Below are positions 35,300 through 44,427 of a stretch of 63,419 nucleotides of DNA, in pieces (position 1 is the first letter of the stretch; every line of letters begins with the position of its first letter). This DNA is from a virus. The DNA is taken from positions 1-63,419 of the IMG/VR virus record IMGVR_UViG_3300026512_000011. One strand, 5' to 3'. Under the pieces are notes generated by a model. It saw only the letters and a list, made by a program, of their open reading frames with translations, was not told the DNA's origin and made no database searches. The translations under genes and the position numbers were made by a program.

Positions 35300-37765
35300 T
35301 TGAATATGACATTAACCAAATCTAAAAAGACAAAAAGAACAAAGAGAATAAAAGTAGATTTTCCTAAACCTCAAAAGATTAAACGACCTAAATATTCCAT
35401 TTATAAAATCTTGGAAGATGTAAAGAATTATATGAAGAAAACTTATAGAAATGATATTTTAGAATACTCCAATGTTTTATCTCAAATAAACGAAGATGGA
35501 TTTTTAATTTCTATTGGAAATAAAGAGTATAGACAAAGAGATATTTCATTTAAAGGAATGAAAGAAAATATATTTCAGAAGATTGTTAGGAATTTTTCTA
35601 AAATTAGAATTTTACTTTCACAAGGAAAATATAGAGTTAAAAATGGTAAAGTCATTTCTTTAGATAAAGAATTAAAACCTATTGTATGTCCTTTTATTGA
35701 ACTTCCTAATCTTTTAACAGAAAAAGCAATTTTAAATAAAAGCGATAATGAATACTATATCGGCAATATAAGAGAATTTATAACTTTAAGAGCTTTTGAT
35801 GGAGAAAGAAAAAAAGGAGAATTCCTATTAAAGAAAGGTTTTTACGCTCTTTATATGTTTGATTTTGACAAAATAAATGAAATTCCTTATGAAGAATTAA
35901 TAGAAAGAATTACTAAAGTAATTTTTTTGATGAGGGAATTAGGAGTTATGTTCTTGTTTTCAAGGATTAGTAGGAGTGGAAATGGAATCCACATTCTATT
36001 TCCTGTATATATAAATTCTGATAATGATGATGCTTATGCAGTTGATAGAGAAAATAGACAATTACTTAAAAGAATAGCTAACGAATTCGGAGCTGATGTA
36101 TCTGTATATGATGATGCAAGAGTAGTATTTAATTCTCCTTATCCCAAGATGTTTGTTTATGTTAGAAAAAGAAAAGATATAAAAAAAGCATTACCTAATT
36201 TGTATGAGTTAAATGAAAGATTAAGAAATTTTGTCAAAGAATATAGCATATCTGAATATAATGAACACAGTGTAAATAATTCTAATGATAAAAAAGACAA
36301 AAGGAAAAGAGGGCGACCTCCTAAAACAGATAAAGTCCAACCTATTACTCAAAAAGAAATTACTAATCCCGAAAATCCTGCTGAACATTATTGGAGTATT
36401 AGGCTTTGTTTGTTTGAGAATACTACAATTCAACAATTTATTAACGATTATATGAATGCAGATATTTTCGGACATAAAAATTACATATCTAATTATGCTT
36501 TTAGGCAAAAATATGGATATGGCAGACAGCAACTTGAAACAGGAGCAAAAATATTAGCAAGACATTTAAAAGAAGAGGGAATAGTTGATGATGAAAGAAG
36601 AGTTTATTACGATAGAGCATTAGATACGAATGTAAAAGAAAGATGGATTTGTATTTCACTATCTCCTAATGAAAATTCTCCTTATGATATTTTCCTATAC
36701 ATAGATAACAATCTTATATTTTTCCAATCTCCTAATTCATTAAGACATTTAGGAGAATTAGCATTTTTTGTAGAAGGAGTAAAATATGTTGGAACTGATG
36801 AGGAGGGTAAGCCTATGTTTGAGTTAATTGAAAATTGCACAAAACCTTATCTTAAACCTGAATTTGCTCCACTTTTACTTGGAATTCTTTATAAAAACTG
36901 GGGAGTTCAAGTTCCTGAAGGATTTGAATACGCAGTAGCTTATAGAATGGGAGTTAAAGATTTGTCTATTTATGTAGCAAGAGGAGTAGCACTTGGATTA
37001 ATAGATGCTATTGATAGTGCAATTAATAAAAACCTCAAAGAAATAAAACTTGCAAAATTCATTCCTCTCCATTTAAGAAGAGGAGAAAAGAACAAACAAT
37101 TCAAGTCAATTATCAACTACATTAACGATAAATATTCTGATTTTATTGAAATTAAACTTAAAGGAAAAGGAAGAAAACAAGCCTACTATCTAATCATCAA
37201 AGATTCATTCAAAGAACAGCTATCTAAAATTAACAATATGCTTCTTCTTTCTGAAGAAATTAAAAAATCATTTATTGAAAAATGTAATGTATCAGTTGAT
37301 ATAATGAAAATAGATGCTGGAATAATAGATTTATATAGATTTTTATTCGGCTTAACATTTCCATATCATTTTGATTTGGATAATCCAGAAAGGACTTTAA
37401 ACAGATTAAGGGATGAAAACAAAACTTTTAGACAAGTAACAGACTTTTATAAAGAGTTTATAGATGATTTAAAGCAATTTATCAAAGAATCTTATAAAAA
37501 AGCTAAAGATTATTTATATGAAGTAGAAGGTGAAGAAAAAACAAGAGGATTGGATACATTCTTGATAGGAGTAATCCGAAGATGGAAAACCAAAGATGCT
37601 TATTATAGGTGTTTAGGGTTTTATCCAGAAGCATTGATAGTCAATAAAAGATTAAGAGAGAAATATGATTACGATGTAGTTAAAACATTTGAAGGATTAA
37701 CAAGGATAGATTTTAATCCTATTAAAGAAGTTCTTAAAGAAGATGAATATAATTACGATTTTTAG
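35300..37765 (+). CDS. Archaeo-eukaryotic-type primase / replication protein
   Basis: About 821 residues. After a basic N-terminus and an unknown region, a primase-polymerase-like core shows YMFDFDKI (Asp188, Asp190), SRSGNGIHILFP (the s-x-H motif, His231), and GADVSVYDDARVVF (Asp266), in the order hhDhD - sxH - hD of AEP enzymes. A Lys/Arg-rich linker (KKDKRKRGRPPK, ~340) resembles an AT-hook. The long C-terminal part (~350-821) is helical and unassigned. It likely initiates synthesis at the nearby origin. Start: TTG at 35300, eight bases after GGAGGT; a TTG at 35294 and an ATG at 35306 are alternatives. AEP assignment is from motifs only. Confidence 0.65.
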   Translation: MNMTLTKSKKTKRTKRIKVDFPKPQKIKRPKYSIYKILEDVKNYMKKTYRNDILEYSNVLSQINEDGFLISIGNKEYRQRDISFKGMKENIFQKIVRNFSKIRILLSQGKYRVKNGKVISLDKELKPIVCPFIELPNLLTEKAILNKSDNEYYIGNIREFITLRAFDGERKKGEFLLKKGFYALYMFDFDKINEIPYEELIERITKVIFLMRELGVMFLFSRISRSGNGIHILFPVYINSDNDDAYAVDRENRQLLKRIANEFGADVSVYDDARVVFNSPYPKMFVYVRKRKDIKKALPNLYELNERLRNFVKEYSISEYNEHSVNNSNDKKDKRKRGRPPKTDKVQPITQKEITNPENPAEHYWSIRLCLFENTTIQQFINDYMNADIFGHKNYISNYAFRQKYGYGRQQLETGAKILARHLKEEGIVDDERRVYYDRALDTNVKERWICISLSPNENSPYDIFLYIDNNLIFFQSPNSLRHLGELAFFVEGVKYVGTDEEGKPMFELIENCTKPYLKPEFAPLLLGILYKNWGVQVPEGFEYAVAYRMGVKDLSIYVARGVALGLIDAIDSAINKNLKEIKLAKFIPLHLRRGEKNKQFKSIINYINDKYSDFIEIKLKGKGRKQAYYLIIKDSFKEQLSKINNMLLLSEEIKKSFIEKCNVSVDIMKIDAGIIDLYRFLFGLTFPYHFDLDNPERTLNRLRDENKTFRQVTDFYKEFIDDLKQFIKESYKKAKDYLYEVEGEEKTRGLDTFLIGVIRRWKTKDAYYRCLGFYPEALIVNKRLREKYDYDVVKTFEGLTRIDFNPIKEVLKEDEYNYDF

Positions 37766-37793
37766 TTGACATTTAAATATAATGGACTACATT
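37766..37793 (+). promoter_or_regulatory. Promoter with shared AATGGAC spacer (copy at 37.8 kb)
   Basis: TTGACA (37766-37771), 16-nt spacer with AATGGAC, TACATT (37788-37793). Nearly identical to 60626-60653 across the whole stretch. Confidence 0.75.
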
Positions 37794-37824
37794 TATAGGT
37801 AACAAAAGTTAAGGAGGTAGGAGA

Positions 37825-38448
37825 ATGAGAAAAACAATAAAGGAGAAGTTATTAGAAGTATCTCATTTAATTGTTATGTTTTTTGTAAGTGTTTTTATTA
37901 TTGTTTTATTTTTTAAACTTCAATCTACTGCCAATACTTACAAAAATGAAAAAATTGTTATAAATCAATATGATAAACAAGTCCAAATAAATATTTATTT
38001 ACCTGATAAAAAATTGAATAAAGTTTCAGATTTTATTTGCAAATCTAATCCTCATCTTTCAAAACAATATTGTAATTCTATTGCTAATACATTTATTCAA
38101 GTATCAAAAGAGCAAGATGTTCCTTTGGAAATTTTACTTGCAGTAGCATATACAGAATCAAAATTCAATAATATGGTTGTATCTCCAGCTAATTGTATAG
38201 GAGTAATGCAGATTAATTATAAAGTTTGGAAAGACATATTAAATATACCATCTGAAGGATTATTATTTGATGCTAATTATAACATCAGATTAGGAGCATA
38301 CATTCTTAAATATTATTACAATCAAACTAAAGATTGGGGCAAAGCTCTTTATAGATATTTTGGAATATCTGATTATGGTCATAAATATAAAATTAAAGTG
38401 TTAAATAAAGCAAATAAAATTAAAAAGGAATTGAAATCTAATGTATAG
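37825..38448 (+). CDS. Membrane-anchored lytic transglycosylase (SLT)
   Basis: A 207-residue protein with an N-terminal signal anchor (~13-33) and an SLT-type lysozyme-like domain from ~85: catalytic Glu111 in YTESKFN, GVMQIN (~126-131) and a late GAYILKYYYNQT segment. It cuts glycan strands of peptidoglycan from the periplasmic side. It lies in the early/replication arm, far from the lysis cassette. It may act early, for example in superinfection exclusion or cell-wall remodelling, or be delayed. It has its own promoter. Confidence 0.85.
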   Translation: MRKTIKEKLLEVSHLIVMFFVSVFIIVLFFKLQSTANTYKNEKIVINQYDKQVQINIYLPDKKLNKVSDFICKSNPHLSKQYCNSIANTFIQVSKEQDVPLEILLAVAYTESKFNNMVVSPANCIGVMQINYKVWKDILNIPSEGLLFDANYNIRLGAYILKYYYNQTKDWGKALYRYFGISDYGHKYKIKVLNKANKIKKELKSNV

Positions 38449-38459
38449 GAGGTGTGATT

Positions 38460-38651
38460 ATGGGATTTAAAGAATTGAGAAGAAATTGTAAAATTAACGA
38501 CAAATGGAAGTCAAAATGTTCAGTTTGCCAATTAAACGAAATAGAAATTTCTAAATTTTCAAAATTTGAAAAGTCCCTTTGCAGTTGCGATGAATGTAAA
38601 GTTGATTTTATTTTTTACGTAAAAGAATACAGGATGATTGAATCTAAATAA
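38460..38651 (+). CDS. Small Cys-rich (zinc-ribbon-like) protein
   Basis: 63 residues with CSVC and CSCDEC clusters, spaced as in a zinc ribbon. ATG at 38460 after GGAGGTGATT. Function unknown, possibly binding protein or nucleic acid. Confidence 0.55.
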   Translation: MGFKELRRNCKINDKWKSKCSVCQLNEIEISKFSKFEKSLCSCDECKVDFIFYVKEYRMIESK

Positions 38652-38663
38652 AGGAGATATAAG

Positions 38664-39014
38664 ATGGAAAGATATGAAATTAAGTATATTCGCGACAAGT
38701 ATGTAGGTGAGAGGGGAAAACTTTTGTATCATTTTACTACTTATGATGAAGAGGTAAGAGAGTATGATATAAAAGTTAGACAAATTGGTAATAAAACTCA
38801 TTTGATTGAGGTTATTACTGTAAATGAGTCCTTACCTGAAGGTTGTGAAGTTTTAGTTAGAAAAGACGGAGTAGATGATTTACTTATTGAAGTATATGAA
38901 TCTAATGAGCATTGGCATGTTATATTTGAAATTGAAGGAGGTGATACAGGGGAGGAGATAGGAATTAGGTTGGGTTATTATATATATTGGATTTGTGAAT
39001 TATATATTCCCTAA
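38664..39014 (+). CDS. Hypothetical early protein
   Basis: A 116-residue acidic beta-rich protein (IKYIRDKYVGERGKLLYHFT near the start) with no motif I recognise. AAGGAG precedes the ATG. Part of a run of small early genes. Confidence 0.5.
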   Translation: MERYEIKYIRDKYVGERGKLLYHFTTYDEEVREYDIKVRQIGNKTHLIEVITVNESLPEGCEVLVRKDGVDDLLIEVYESNEHWHVIFEIEGGDTGEEIGIRLGYYIYWICELYIP

Positions 39015-39077
39015 TTAATTTAAATATATAAATGTAGAGAGTATGATTAGAATTTTAGTAAATTGAGGAGGTAGATA

Positions 39078-39275
39078 ATGCCAGTAGTGGTTTATAAAGA
39101 ACTTGTAAGAAAGAATAAACAAAAAGTTTGGGTAGATAAGATATTGATTACTACTGATAAGGATGAAATTGTTTATGATGGAATTTTTGATAAGAAAAAT
39201 AAAAAGATTCTTCATTGGATTAATGAATACGCTGACAATCCAGATGACTTTAAAAGAAGACATAATCTTATATAG
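39078..39275 (+). CDS. Hypothetical small basic protein
   Basis: 65 residues with strands and a short helical end (ILHWINEYADNPDDFKRRHN). GAGGAGGT upstream of the ATG. The 63-nt gap before it shows no convincing promoter. Function unknown. Confidence 0.5.
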   Translation: MPVVVYKELVRKNKQKVWVDKILITTDKDEIVYDGIFDKKNKKILHWINEYADNPDDFKRRHNLI

Positions 39276-39286
39276 TGAGGTAAGAT

Positions 39287-39733
39287 ATGTTGAACAAAAT
39301 ATTGTTTTATACAGAAAAAGTTCTTGAAAGTGTAGGTATGAAGAAAGAGTGGCAATATAAGAGTCTTAATATGATTAGTTTTATAGGGTTTTTAATTGGA
39401 GTAATGATTTCATTAACTTATCCTTTTAAGTATTCAATTAATGATTACTTATTACTATGGATTTTTAGAGGAGTTGGGGTAGTTATTGTTGGATTTATAT
39501 TTTTGATGTTTTATTGTGTAATAGGAGCTTGTTTAGATGAAATAGATGATGAAGATGTTAATTTTGCTGAATTAATTGGACTTTTAATATTTCTTACGGC
39601 ACTTTTTATAGTTTCAGTTGTATTAGGTAGTTGTGTTGGTATCGAAGGAATAGTAGTCGTTTTCCTTTTCCGAAAATTAACTAAAATTAAAGTTAAAAAT
39701 ATTTTCTATTATCTTAAAGGAGATATAAAATGA
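39287..39733 (+). CDS. Hypothetical membrane protein (3-4 TM)
   Basis: 148 residues with hydrophobic segments at ~30-47, ~60-83 and ~98-125, and a basic C-terminus. It is acidic between the TMs (DEIDDEDVNFAE). No family recognised. It ends overlapping the next gene as ATGA. Confidence 0.55.
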   Translation: MLNKILFYTEKVLESVGMKKEWQYKSLNMISFIGFLIGVMISLTYPFKYSINDYLLLWIFRGVGVVIVGFIFLMFYCVIGACLDEIDDEDVNFAELIGLLIFLTALFIVSVVLGSCVGIEGIVVVFLFRKLTKIKVKNIFYYLKGDIK

Positions 39734-39957
39734 AGTATAATTGGTATGATGGGTTAGATGATACTACTAAAGAGTTTCTTGAAGATAATGGATGTTTGCT
39801 TTTTGGAATTGAATTGAATCCTGTTTATAAAGCAGATAGAAAATGTTTTAATATTGAATTAAATGTTTATCAATTTATTGTTAGGAATATGAAAGTGGCG
39901 AAAGTTAAAATGAAGAGAGTTAGATTTAATTTTAAATATCTAAAGGAGGCTGAATGA
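39730..39957 (+). CDS. Hypothetical small protein
   Basis: 75 residues, basic in its second half (MKVAKVKMKRVRFNFKYL). Coupled to both neighbours by ATGA overlaps, so it is co-translated with the ThyX genes. Unknown function. Confidence 0.5.
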   Translation: MKYNWYDGLDDTTKEFLEDNGCLLFGIELNPVYKADRKCFNIELNVYQFIVRNMKVAKVKMKRVRFNFKYLKEAE

Positions 39958-40994
39958 TGGATTTGAAGTATGTAAAGAAAGTAGCAAAGAAAGAAATTTA
40001 CAATTATTCTCCTACAAAAGGATTTGTGGAATTATGGGATTTTAGTAAATCTAATTTAAATCAAGAGTCAAGAGAAGAAACTGTATCAGTAGTAGCATCA
40101 ATTAGTTATGGTAATGAAATGGCTAAAAATCCTAAAAAACTTTGGGGGTTTCTTATTAAAAAAGGGCATAAAAGTCCATTTGAATTTATTAGATTTCCAC
40201 TTAAGGTAAGTAATAAATTTGTTCATTATGGAATAGAGAGTAGTTTGAGGAACATAGAATTTGAAAGTTATGGTCTTTCTAAATTTGATATAAATGTTCT
40301 TATAGATTTCCACAAGCAAACAATAGCTACTTTTAAAATTAAAGTTCCTCTTTTTGTAAGAAGTCAATATCATCGTCATAGATGTTGTTCATATTTAGAA
40401 CTTTCTCGTAGATATGTAAAACCTGATAAAGTAGAATTTGAATTTTGGTCTATAGGTAATCCTTATAATATTTATTTTGAAGTTGACAAAGAACAATTTA
40501 CTGTAGATATAGAAGAATTTAGTCTCGGAGATTTATTTGAATTATGTGAAGTTGCTTATTTTTCTCTCCTTGAAAAAGGTTATAAACCTGAAGTAGCTCG
40601 TTCTGTATTACCTCAATCTCTTTATACTGTATTTTGGGTAATGAAAGATTATAAATGTGCAAGGAATTTTTATGTAGAAAGATATTCAAAACAAGCTCAA
40701 GAACAGATAAGAGAAGTGGCAGAAGCAGAACTTAAACTTCTCAAAAAATATCAACCAGAATTTTTAGGACAATATGTAGCAATAGTTGGTGATGATAAAC
40801 TTGGATTGTATAAAGAAGAAACTTACATAAAAATCCTTGGTATTCAGGAACATTATAAAGCATTACAATCTAATGGTTGGAATAAAGATGCTAAATATGT
40901 TTATGTGGAATATGGAGATAAAGATTATTATGCAAAGTTTAATTTAGAGATTGGGTTATTTGACGAGAAAATTCTTAAGGAGGAGGTGAAATAA
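39954..40994 (+). CDS. thyX: Flavin-dependent thymidylate synthase ThyX
   Basis: 346 residues. The ThyX signature RHRCCSYLELSRR (~141-153) is intact, as are GHKSPFEF (~71-78), ARSVLPQSLYTVFW (conserved ARxxLP) and FYVERYSKQAQEQIREV with the Arg and Gln of the substrate site. It methylates dUMP to dTMP using FAD and methylene-tetrahydrofolate. It is longer than usual (~220-250) through an N-terminal extension and a ~60-residue C-terminal tail. It belongs with dUTPase, NrdD/NrdG and the kinase-like gene in dNTP supply. Confidence 0.9.
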   Translation: MMDLKYVKKVAKKEIYNYSPTKGFVELWDFSKSNLNQESREETVSVVASISYGNEMAKNPKKLWGFLIKKGHKSPFEFIRFPLKVSNKFVHYGIESSLRNIEFESYGLSKFDINVLIDFHKQTIATFKIKVPLFVRSQYHRHRCCSYLELSRRYVKPDKVEFEFWSIGNPYNIYFEVDKEQFTVDIEEFSLGDLFELCEVAYFSLLEKGYKPEVARSVLPQSLYTVFWVMKDYKCARNFYVERYSKQAQEQIREVAEAELKLLKKYQPEFLGQYVAIVGDDKLGLYKEETYIKILGIQEHYKALQSNGWNKDAKYVYVEYGDKDYYAKFNLEIGLFDEKILKEEVK

Positions 40995-41851
40995 TGAAAA
41001 ATCTTAAATATATTCGTAAGATTACAGAGGCTTATCCCTATAACTATGAAAATCCACCGATATGCAAGGTGGAACTTTGGGACTTTAGTAGGGCTAACGA
41101 AAACGATGAAGCCCGTAAAGAGGCAGTTTGCCTTGTGGCGTCTATTGATTATGACAACGAATACTGCAAAGACCCAGATAGGTTTTGGAATTTACTTATA
41201 GAAAAAGGGTATGAGAACCCGTTTGAGTTTGTGAGAGAATACTCTGCACTTAATCAGACATATAACTTACGAAATGAACAATTGGATACTATGACTTCTA
41301 TTCAAGAGGTAACAAGCACAGATTACATTAGAGATATGATTGATATAAATAGACACAATATTGCCACTTTCAAACTTAAAGTCCCTATCTTTGTAGCCCG
41401 TCAGATTCAACGCCACCGTTCGTTCTCCTATATGGAAATGAGTAGACGTTTTGTAAAGGGAGATAAGGTAAAGTTTGAATATTGGTTAAGACCAGAAATT
41501 TGTAGATATAAGGAGATAATAGAAGATATTTACGACGAATACGAAGGGGATTATAAACCAGAACAATTGTGTTCAATTCTCCCTCTTGGTCTTTATACTC
41601 AATTTTGGATGCAAGGCGACTATAAGGCTTGGTTGAATTTATTTATTCATTGTTTACAATTAGAAATACAAGAAGAAGTTTGTTTAGTTATTCAATCAAT
41701 GTGGGGACTTCTTAAAGAATATCAGCCTGAAATTATAGAAACAATGGCTGATTATATTGATGAGTGGACAAGAGACTGCAATCCAATGTTTAGAACAGCA
41801 AGGAAGAAAAAGGCTGATTGGTTTAGAGAAAACTTTTTAGGAGGTGAGTAA
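40994..41851 (+). CDS. Second ThyX paralogue, substrate-site residues altered
   Basis: 285 residues, aligned along its length with the preceding ThyX. The signature RHRSFSYMEMSRRF (~140-153) is kept. But the conserved His of HxSPFE is Tyr (GYENPFEF), ARxxLP reads CSILP, and the later Arg (VERY in the first copy) is IHCL. These positions contact dUMP or flavin in known ThyX, so this copy may be a non-catalytic partner or have another substrate. The 5' half uses CGN Arg and GCC/CCC codons and is richer in GC than neighbours, suggesting recent transfer or recombination. Its start abuts the first copy's stop. Confidence 0.82.
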   Translation: MKNLKYIRKITEAYPYNYENPPICKVELWDFSRANENDEARKEAVCLVASIDYDNEYCKDPDRFWNLLIEKGYENPFEFVREYSALNQTYNLRNEQLDTMTSIQEVTSTDYIRDMIDINRHNIATFKLKVPIFVARQIQRHRSFSYMEMSRRFVKGDKVKFEYWLRPEICRYKEIIEDIYDEYEGDYKPEQLCSILPLGLYTQFWMQGDYKAWLNLFIHCLQLEIQEEVCLVIQSMWGLLKEYQPEIIETMADYIDEWTRDCNPMFRTARKKKADWFRENFLGGE

Positions 41852-42282
41852 TGGAACTTACAGAACTTTTTGCAGGAGAAATGCAAGACATACAAATTTC
41901 TTTTGATGAGAGAATTGAAAAATTTAGAGTATCTATTCTTTATGAGAATGGAAATTTAGATTTAATTTTGAATCCTTTTGATTTTACTATTTTTATGGAT
42001 AAGATTATGAGTTACTCCATCTATGTAGAACTCATTTCTCATTTGGAAGATGATGTTTTGAATTTTTATCGTATATATAGTGCAATAGTATCGGCAATTG
42101 ATTATTTAATTTCTCCTACTGAAATAAGAACAAAGATTAAGAATGATAAGCTGGTAAAAGTTTTGGAAGATTTAATTCAGTCTTTTATTTCCAGTAAATT
42201 TGGCGAACAGTCTTCTATTATATGGGATTTAATTAGAACAGAAGATATAGTTATTTTTAAAATTGAATCTATGGAAAATTAA
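41851..42282 (+). CDS. Hypothetical protein after the ThyX pair
   Basis: 143 residues, acidic, mixed beta then helical (DFTIFMDKIMSYSIYVELIS). No known motif. Its ATG overlaps the ThyX2 stop (TAATG), and GGAGGTG lies upstream, so it is translated with it. Confidence 0.5.
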   Translation: MELTELFAGEMQDIQISFDERIEKFRVSILYENGNLDLILNPFDFTIFMDKIMSYSIYVELISHLEDDVLNFYRIYSAIVSAIDYLISPTEIRTKIKNDKLVKVLEDLIQSFISSKFGEQSSIIWDLIRTEDIVIFKIESMEN

Positions 42283-42299
42283 CAGTTAAGGAGGTTAAA

Positions 42300-42647
42300 A
42301 TGAATTTTAATATTTATGAATTATTGTATATGTTACAAAATACTCATAATATTTTAGGAATAGTGTTAGTTGTAGTAGGAATGATAGGTATGGTAATCAG
42401 TTTTGTTGGTGCAATGATTTCTGAATCAATAAAAACAGCATTAATGTTTTTGATTGTTTTCTTTTTGTCTGGAGAAATGGTAGTATATGGAAGTGATTTA
42501 GAATCTAAATCTAAATTAAAGATAGTGAGCAATTACATAACAAAATATAATTTAGATAGATGTGAAGTATTAAAAGAATTATCAAAATTTGACAAAGGAG
42601 AATGGTTAGATGTTTATTATAATGAATGTATTAAAGGAGGTGAGTAA
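42300..42647 (+). CDS. Hypothetical two-TM membrane protein
   Basis: 115 residues with two transmembrane helices (~18-40 and ~45-65) and a soluble C-terminus. It may be an early membrane protein. No family recognised. AAGGAGGT precedes the ATG. Confidence 0.5.
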   Translation: MNFNIYELLYMLQNTHNILGIVLVVVGMIGMVISFVGAMISESIKTALMFLIVFFLSGEMVVYGSDLESKSKLKIVSNYITKYNLDRCEVLKELSKFDKGEWLDVYYNECIKGGE

Positions 42648-42648
42648 A

Positions 42649-42894
42649 ATGAAAGAGAAAATTATTAAAGTAAGAACTCCTTTTAGCAATGCTACCGAAT
42701 TTGAAGTTTGGAAGTCAAGAAATTGTGATAATTGTAAAATATATGAGTATTATTTTGAAGATGAATTAGATGGAATAAAAAGTTGTCCAGTTTTAGATTG
42801 TTTAGAACTTGGATATGAATATATTGATTGGGATTTTCTAAAGACATTTTTTACTAAAGATGGTAATTGTTTGTATAAAGTAAATAAGGAGTAG
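42649..42894 (+). CDS. Small Cys-rich protein
   Basis: About 81 residues with CDNC and SCPVLDC clusters that could bind a metal. The ATG at 42649 is preceded by AAGGAGGTGAG; a longer frame begins inside the previous gene. Function unknown. Confidence 0.5.
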   Translation: MKEKIIKVRTPFSNATEFEVWKSRNCDNCKIYEYYFEDELDGIKSCPVLDCLELGYEYIDWDFLKTFFTKDGNCLYKVNKE

Positions 42895-42898
42895 AAGA

Positions 42899-43135
42899 TT
42901 GAGTTTAATAGAGGAGATATTTACAGAAATATTTGATAATGCTAATGCTTATAAGTTTTGTGCAGAATATATAGGAGATTTTGATGCACAGAAATTAAGA
43001 ATTATAGAGTATAGTATTGATGGAGATGTTGTTAAATTGAATATAGAATATAATAAAGAATTATATGATATGGTGTTAAAGATAGATAAATTTAGAAAAC
43101 TAACTTTAGAAGATTTTAGGTGTAAAAATTTTTGA
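42899..43135 (+). CDS. Hypothetical small acidic protein (TTG start)
   Basis: 78 residues starting at TTG with AAGGAG seven bases upstream. Mixed helix and strand, no motif. Confidence 0.45.
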   Translation: MSLIEEIFTEIFDNANAYKFCAEYIGDFDAQKLRIIEYSIDGDVVKLNIEYNKELYDMVLKIDKFRKLTLEDFRCKNF

Positions 43136-43148
43136 TAAGGAGGTCAAT

Positions 43149-43655
43149 ATGCCGAATATTAGAAAAGGCACAGGAAAAGGAAGAGATGATATATCATTTC
43201 ATTACACAAAACCAGAGATGGCAAAAGATTTATTAAAATTTATTCAATTTGAAAAAGGTGATGTAGTTTTAGATGCTGGTAGTGGTAAAAACAAAGTATG
43301 GTATAAACACTTACCAGATTTTGTAAGTAAATTTGAGTGTGAAATAGAAGATGGATGTGATTTTCTGAAGTGGAGTAAAGAAGTTGATTGGGTTATTGGA
43401 AATCCTCCTTATAGTATGTTTTGGGAATTTATGCAAAAGTCTATTGAGATTTCAAGAAAAGGTATAGCTTACTTATTGAGTATTAGAGCTTTTAATAGTT
43501 TAACTCCTAATAGATTAGATAAGATTAAAGATAAAGGGTTTTATGTAAACAAAATACATATAGTAATGGATAAAAGATGGTTTGGTAGATATTATTTTGT
43601 TTTATTTACGAAAAATCCAAGTGATTTTATTACTTGGAATAAGGTTCCTTATTAA
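43149..43655 (+). CDS. NPPY-type methyltransferase-like protein
   Basis: 168 residues with an AdoMet-binding start DVVLDAGSGKNKVWYK (~38-53) and a catalytic-type WVIGNPPYSMFW (~81-92). The order is AdoMet then NPPY, as in gamma-type adenine methyltransferases. It is small and lacks a recognition domain. It may methylate DNA adenine or another substrate. It is distinct from the DPPY enzyme in the left arm. Confidence 0.75.
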   Translation: MPNIRKGTGKGRDDISFHYTKPEMAKDLLKFIQFEKGDVVLDAGSGKNKVWYKHLPDFVSKFECEIEDGCDFLKWSKEVDWVIGNPPYSMFWEFMQKSIEISRKGIAYLLSIRAFNSLTPNRLDKIKDKGFYVNKIHIVMDKRWFGRYYFVLFTKNPSDFITWNKVPY

Positions 43656-43665
43656 GGAGGTAGTA

Positions 43666-44427
43666 GTGGTAATTGATAAATATGTAATAACTACTAAAGA
43701 CCAATTAGGAATCCAGTCTTTAGTTGTTTATACTGATTTAAAGAAATGTAATTTAAATTGTATAGGTTGTCATAATAAGAAAGATAACAGAGAGTATAAA
43801 TTTTTAACAAAAGAAGAATTTAAAGAATTAACTACAAAAGCTAAAATGTTAGGTTGTGAATTGTGTATTATATCAGGAGGAGAACCTACTTTAAATGAAA
43901 TAAATGCTTTAGCTGATTATATAAAATTATCTCAACTTCCAGTAAGATTAGATACGAATGGGACTTTTCCAGAAAGGTTATCTATGTTAATTTCTTTAAC
44001 TAAAGATAAATTAATAGGAGTTGCTTTAGACATAAAGATTCCTTTTTCTTTTAACAAGAAAAACAATAAATTTGATTTAAGGTTTTATTCAAAAGTATTA
44101 GGATTGAGTGTAAATAATGATTTAAGTGCTAACAAATTATTTATTTCAGATTATGTTAATTCTGTAAAAACATCTTTACTATTTATATTGCATAGTGTTA
44201 AGGATGGGATATTGCATAGAGATTATTGTATAACAAGAACTGTATTATATGGAGGAGAAGAGTATAAAAAGATTATTAAAGAGAGTTTAAATGAATTTTA
44301 TTCAGAAGTAAATTTACCTAAATTAAAGCATTACTTTTTGGATTTTGTTGATGATAACTACAAGTTTAAGAAAGACTCTAATATAAATTCAATTATTGAT
44401 TATGATGGCAATGAAATTCAACTTTGA
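43666..44427 (+). CDS. nrdG: Radical SAM activase for anaerobic ribonucleotide reductase
   Basis: 253 residues starting at GTG five bases after AAGGAGG. The radical SAM cluster motif CNLNCIGC (28-35) is followed by IISGGEPT and RLDTNGT. With nrdD directly downstream this is the NrdG activase that makes the glycyl radical on NrdD. It is longer than minimal NrdG (~155-175), with a C-terminal extension from ~130. Confidence 0.85.
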   Translation: MVIDKYVITTKDQLGIQSLVVYTDLKKCNLNCIGCHNKKDNREYKFLTKEEFKELTTKAKMLGCELCIISGGEPTLNEINALADYIKLSQLPVRLDTNGTFPERLSMLISLTKDKLIGVALDIKIPFSFNKKNNKFDLRFYSKVLGLSVNNDLSANKLFISDYVNSVKTSLLFILHSVKDGILHRDYCITRTVLYGGEEYKKIIKESLNEFYSEVNLPKLKHYFLDFVDDNYKFKKDSNINSIIDYDGNEIQL

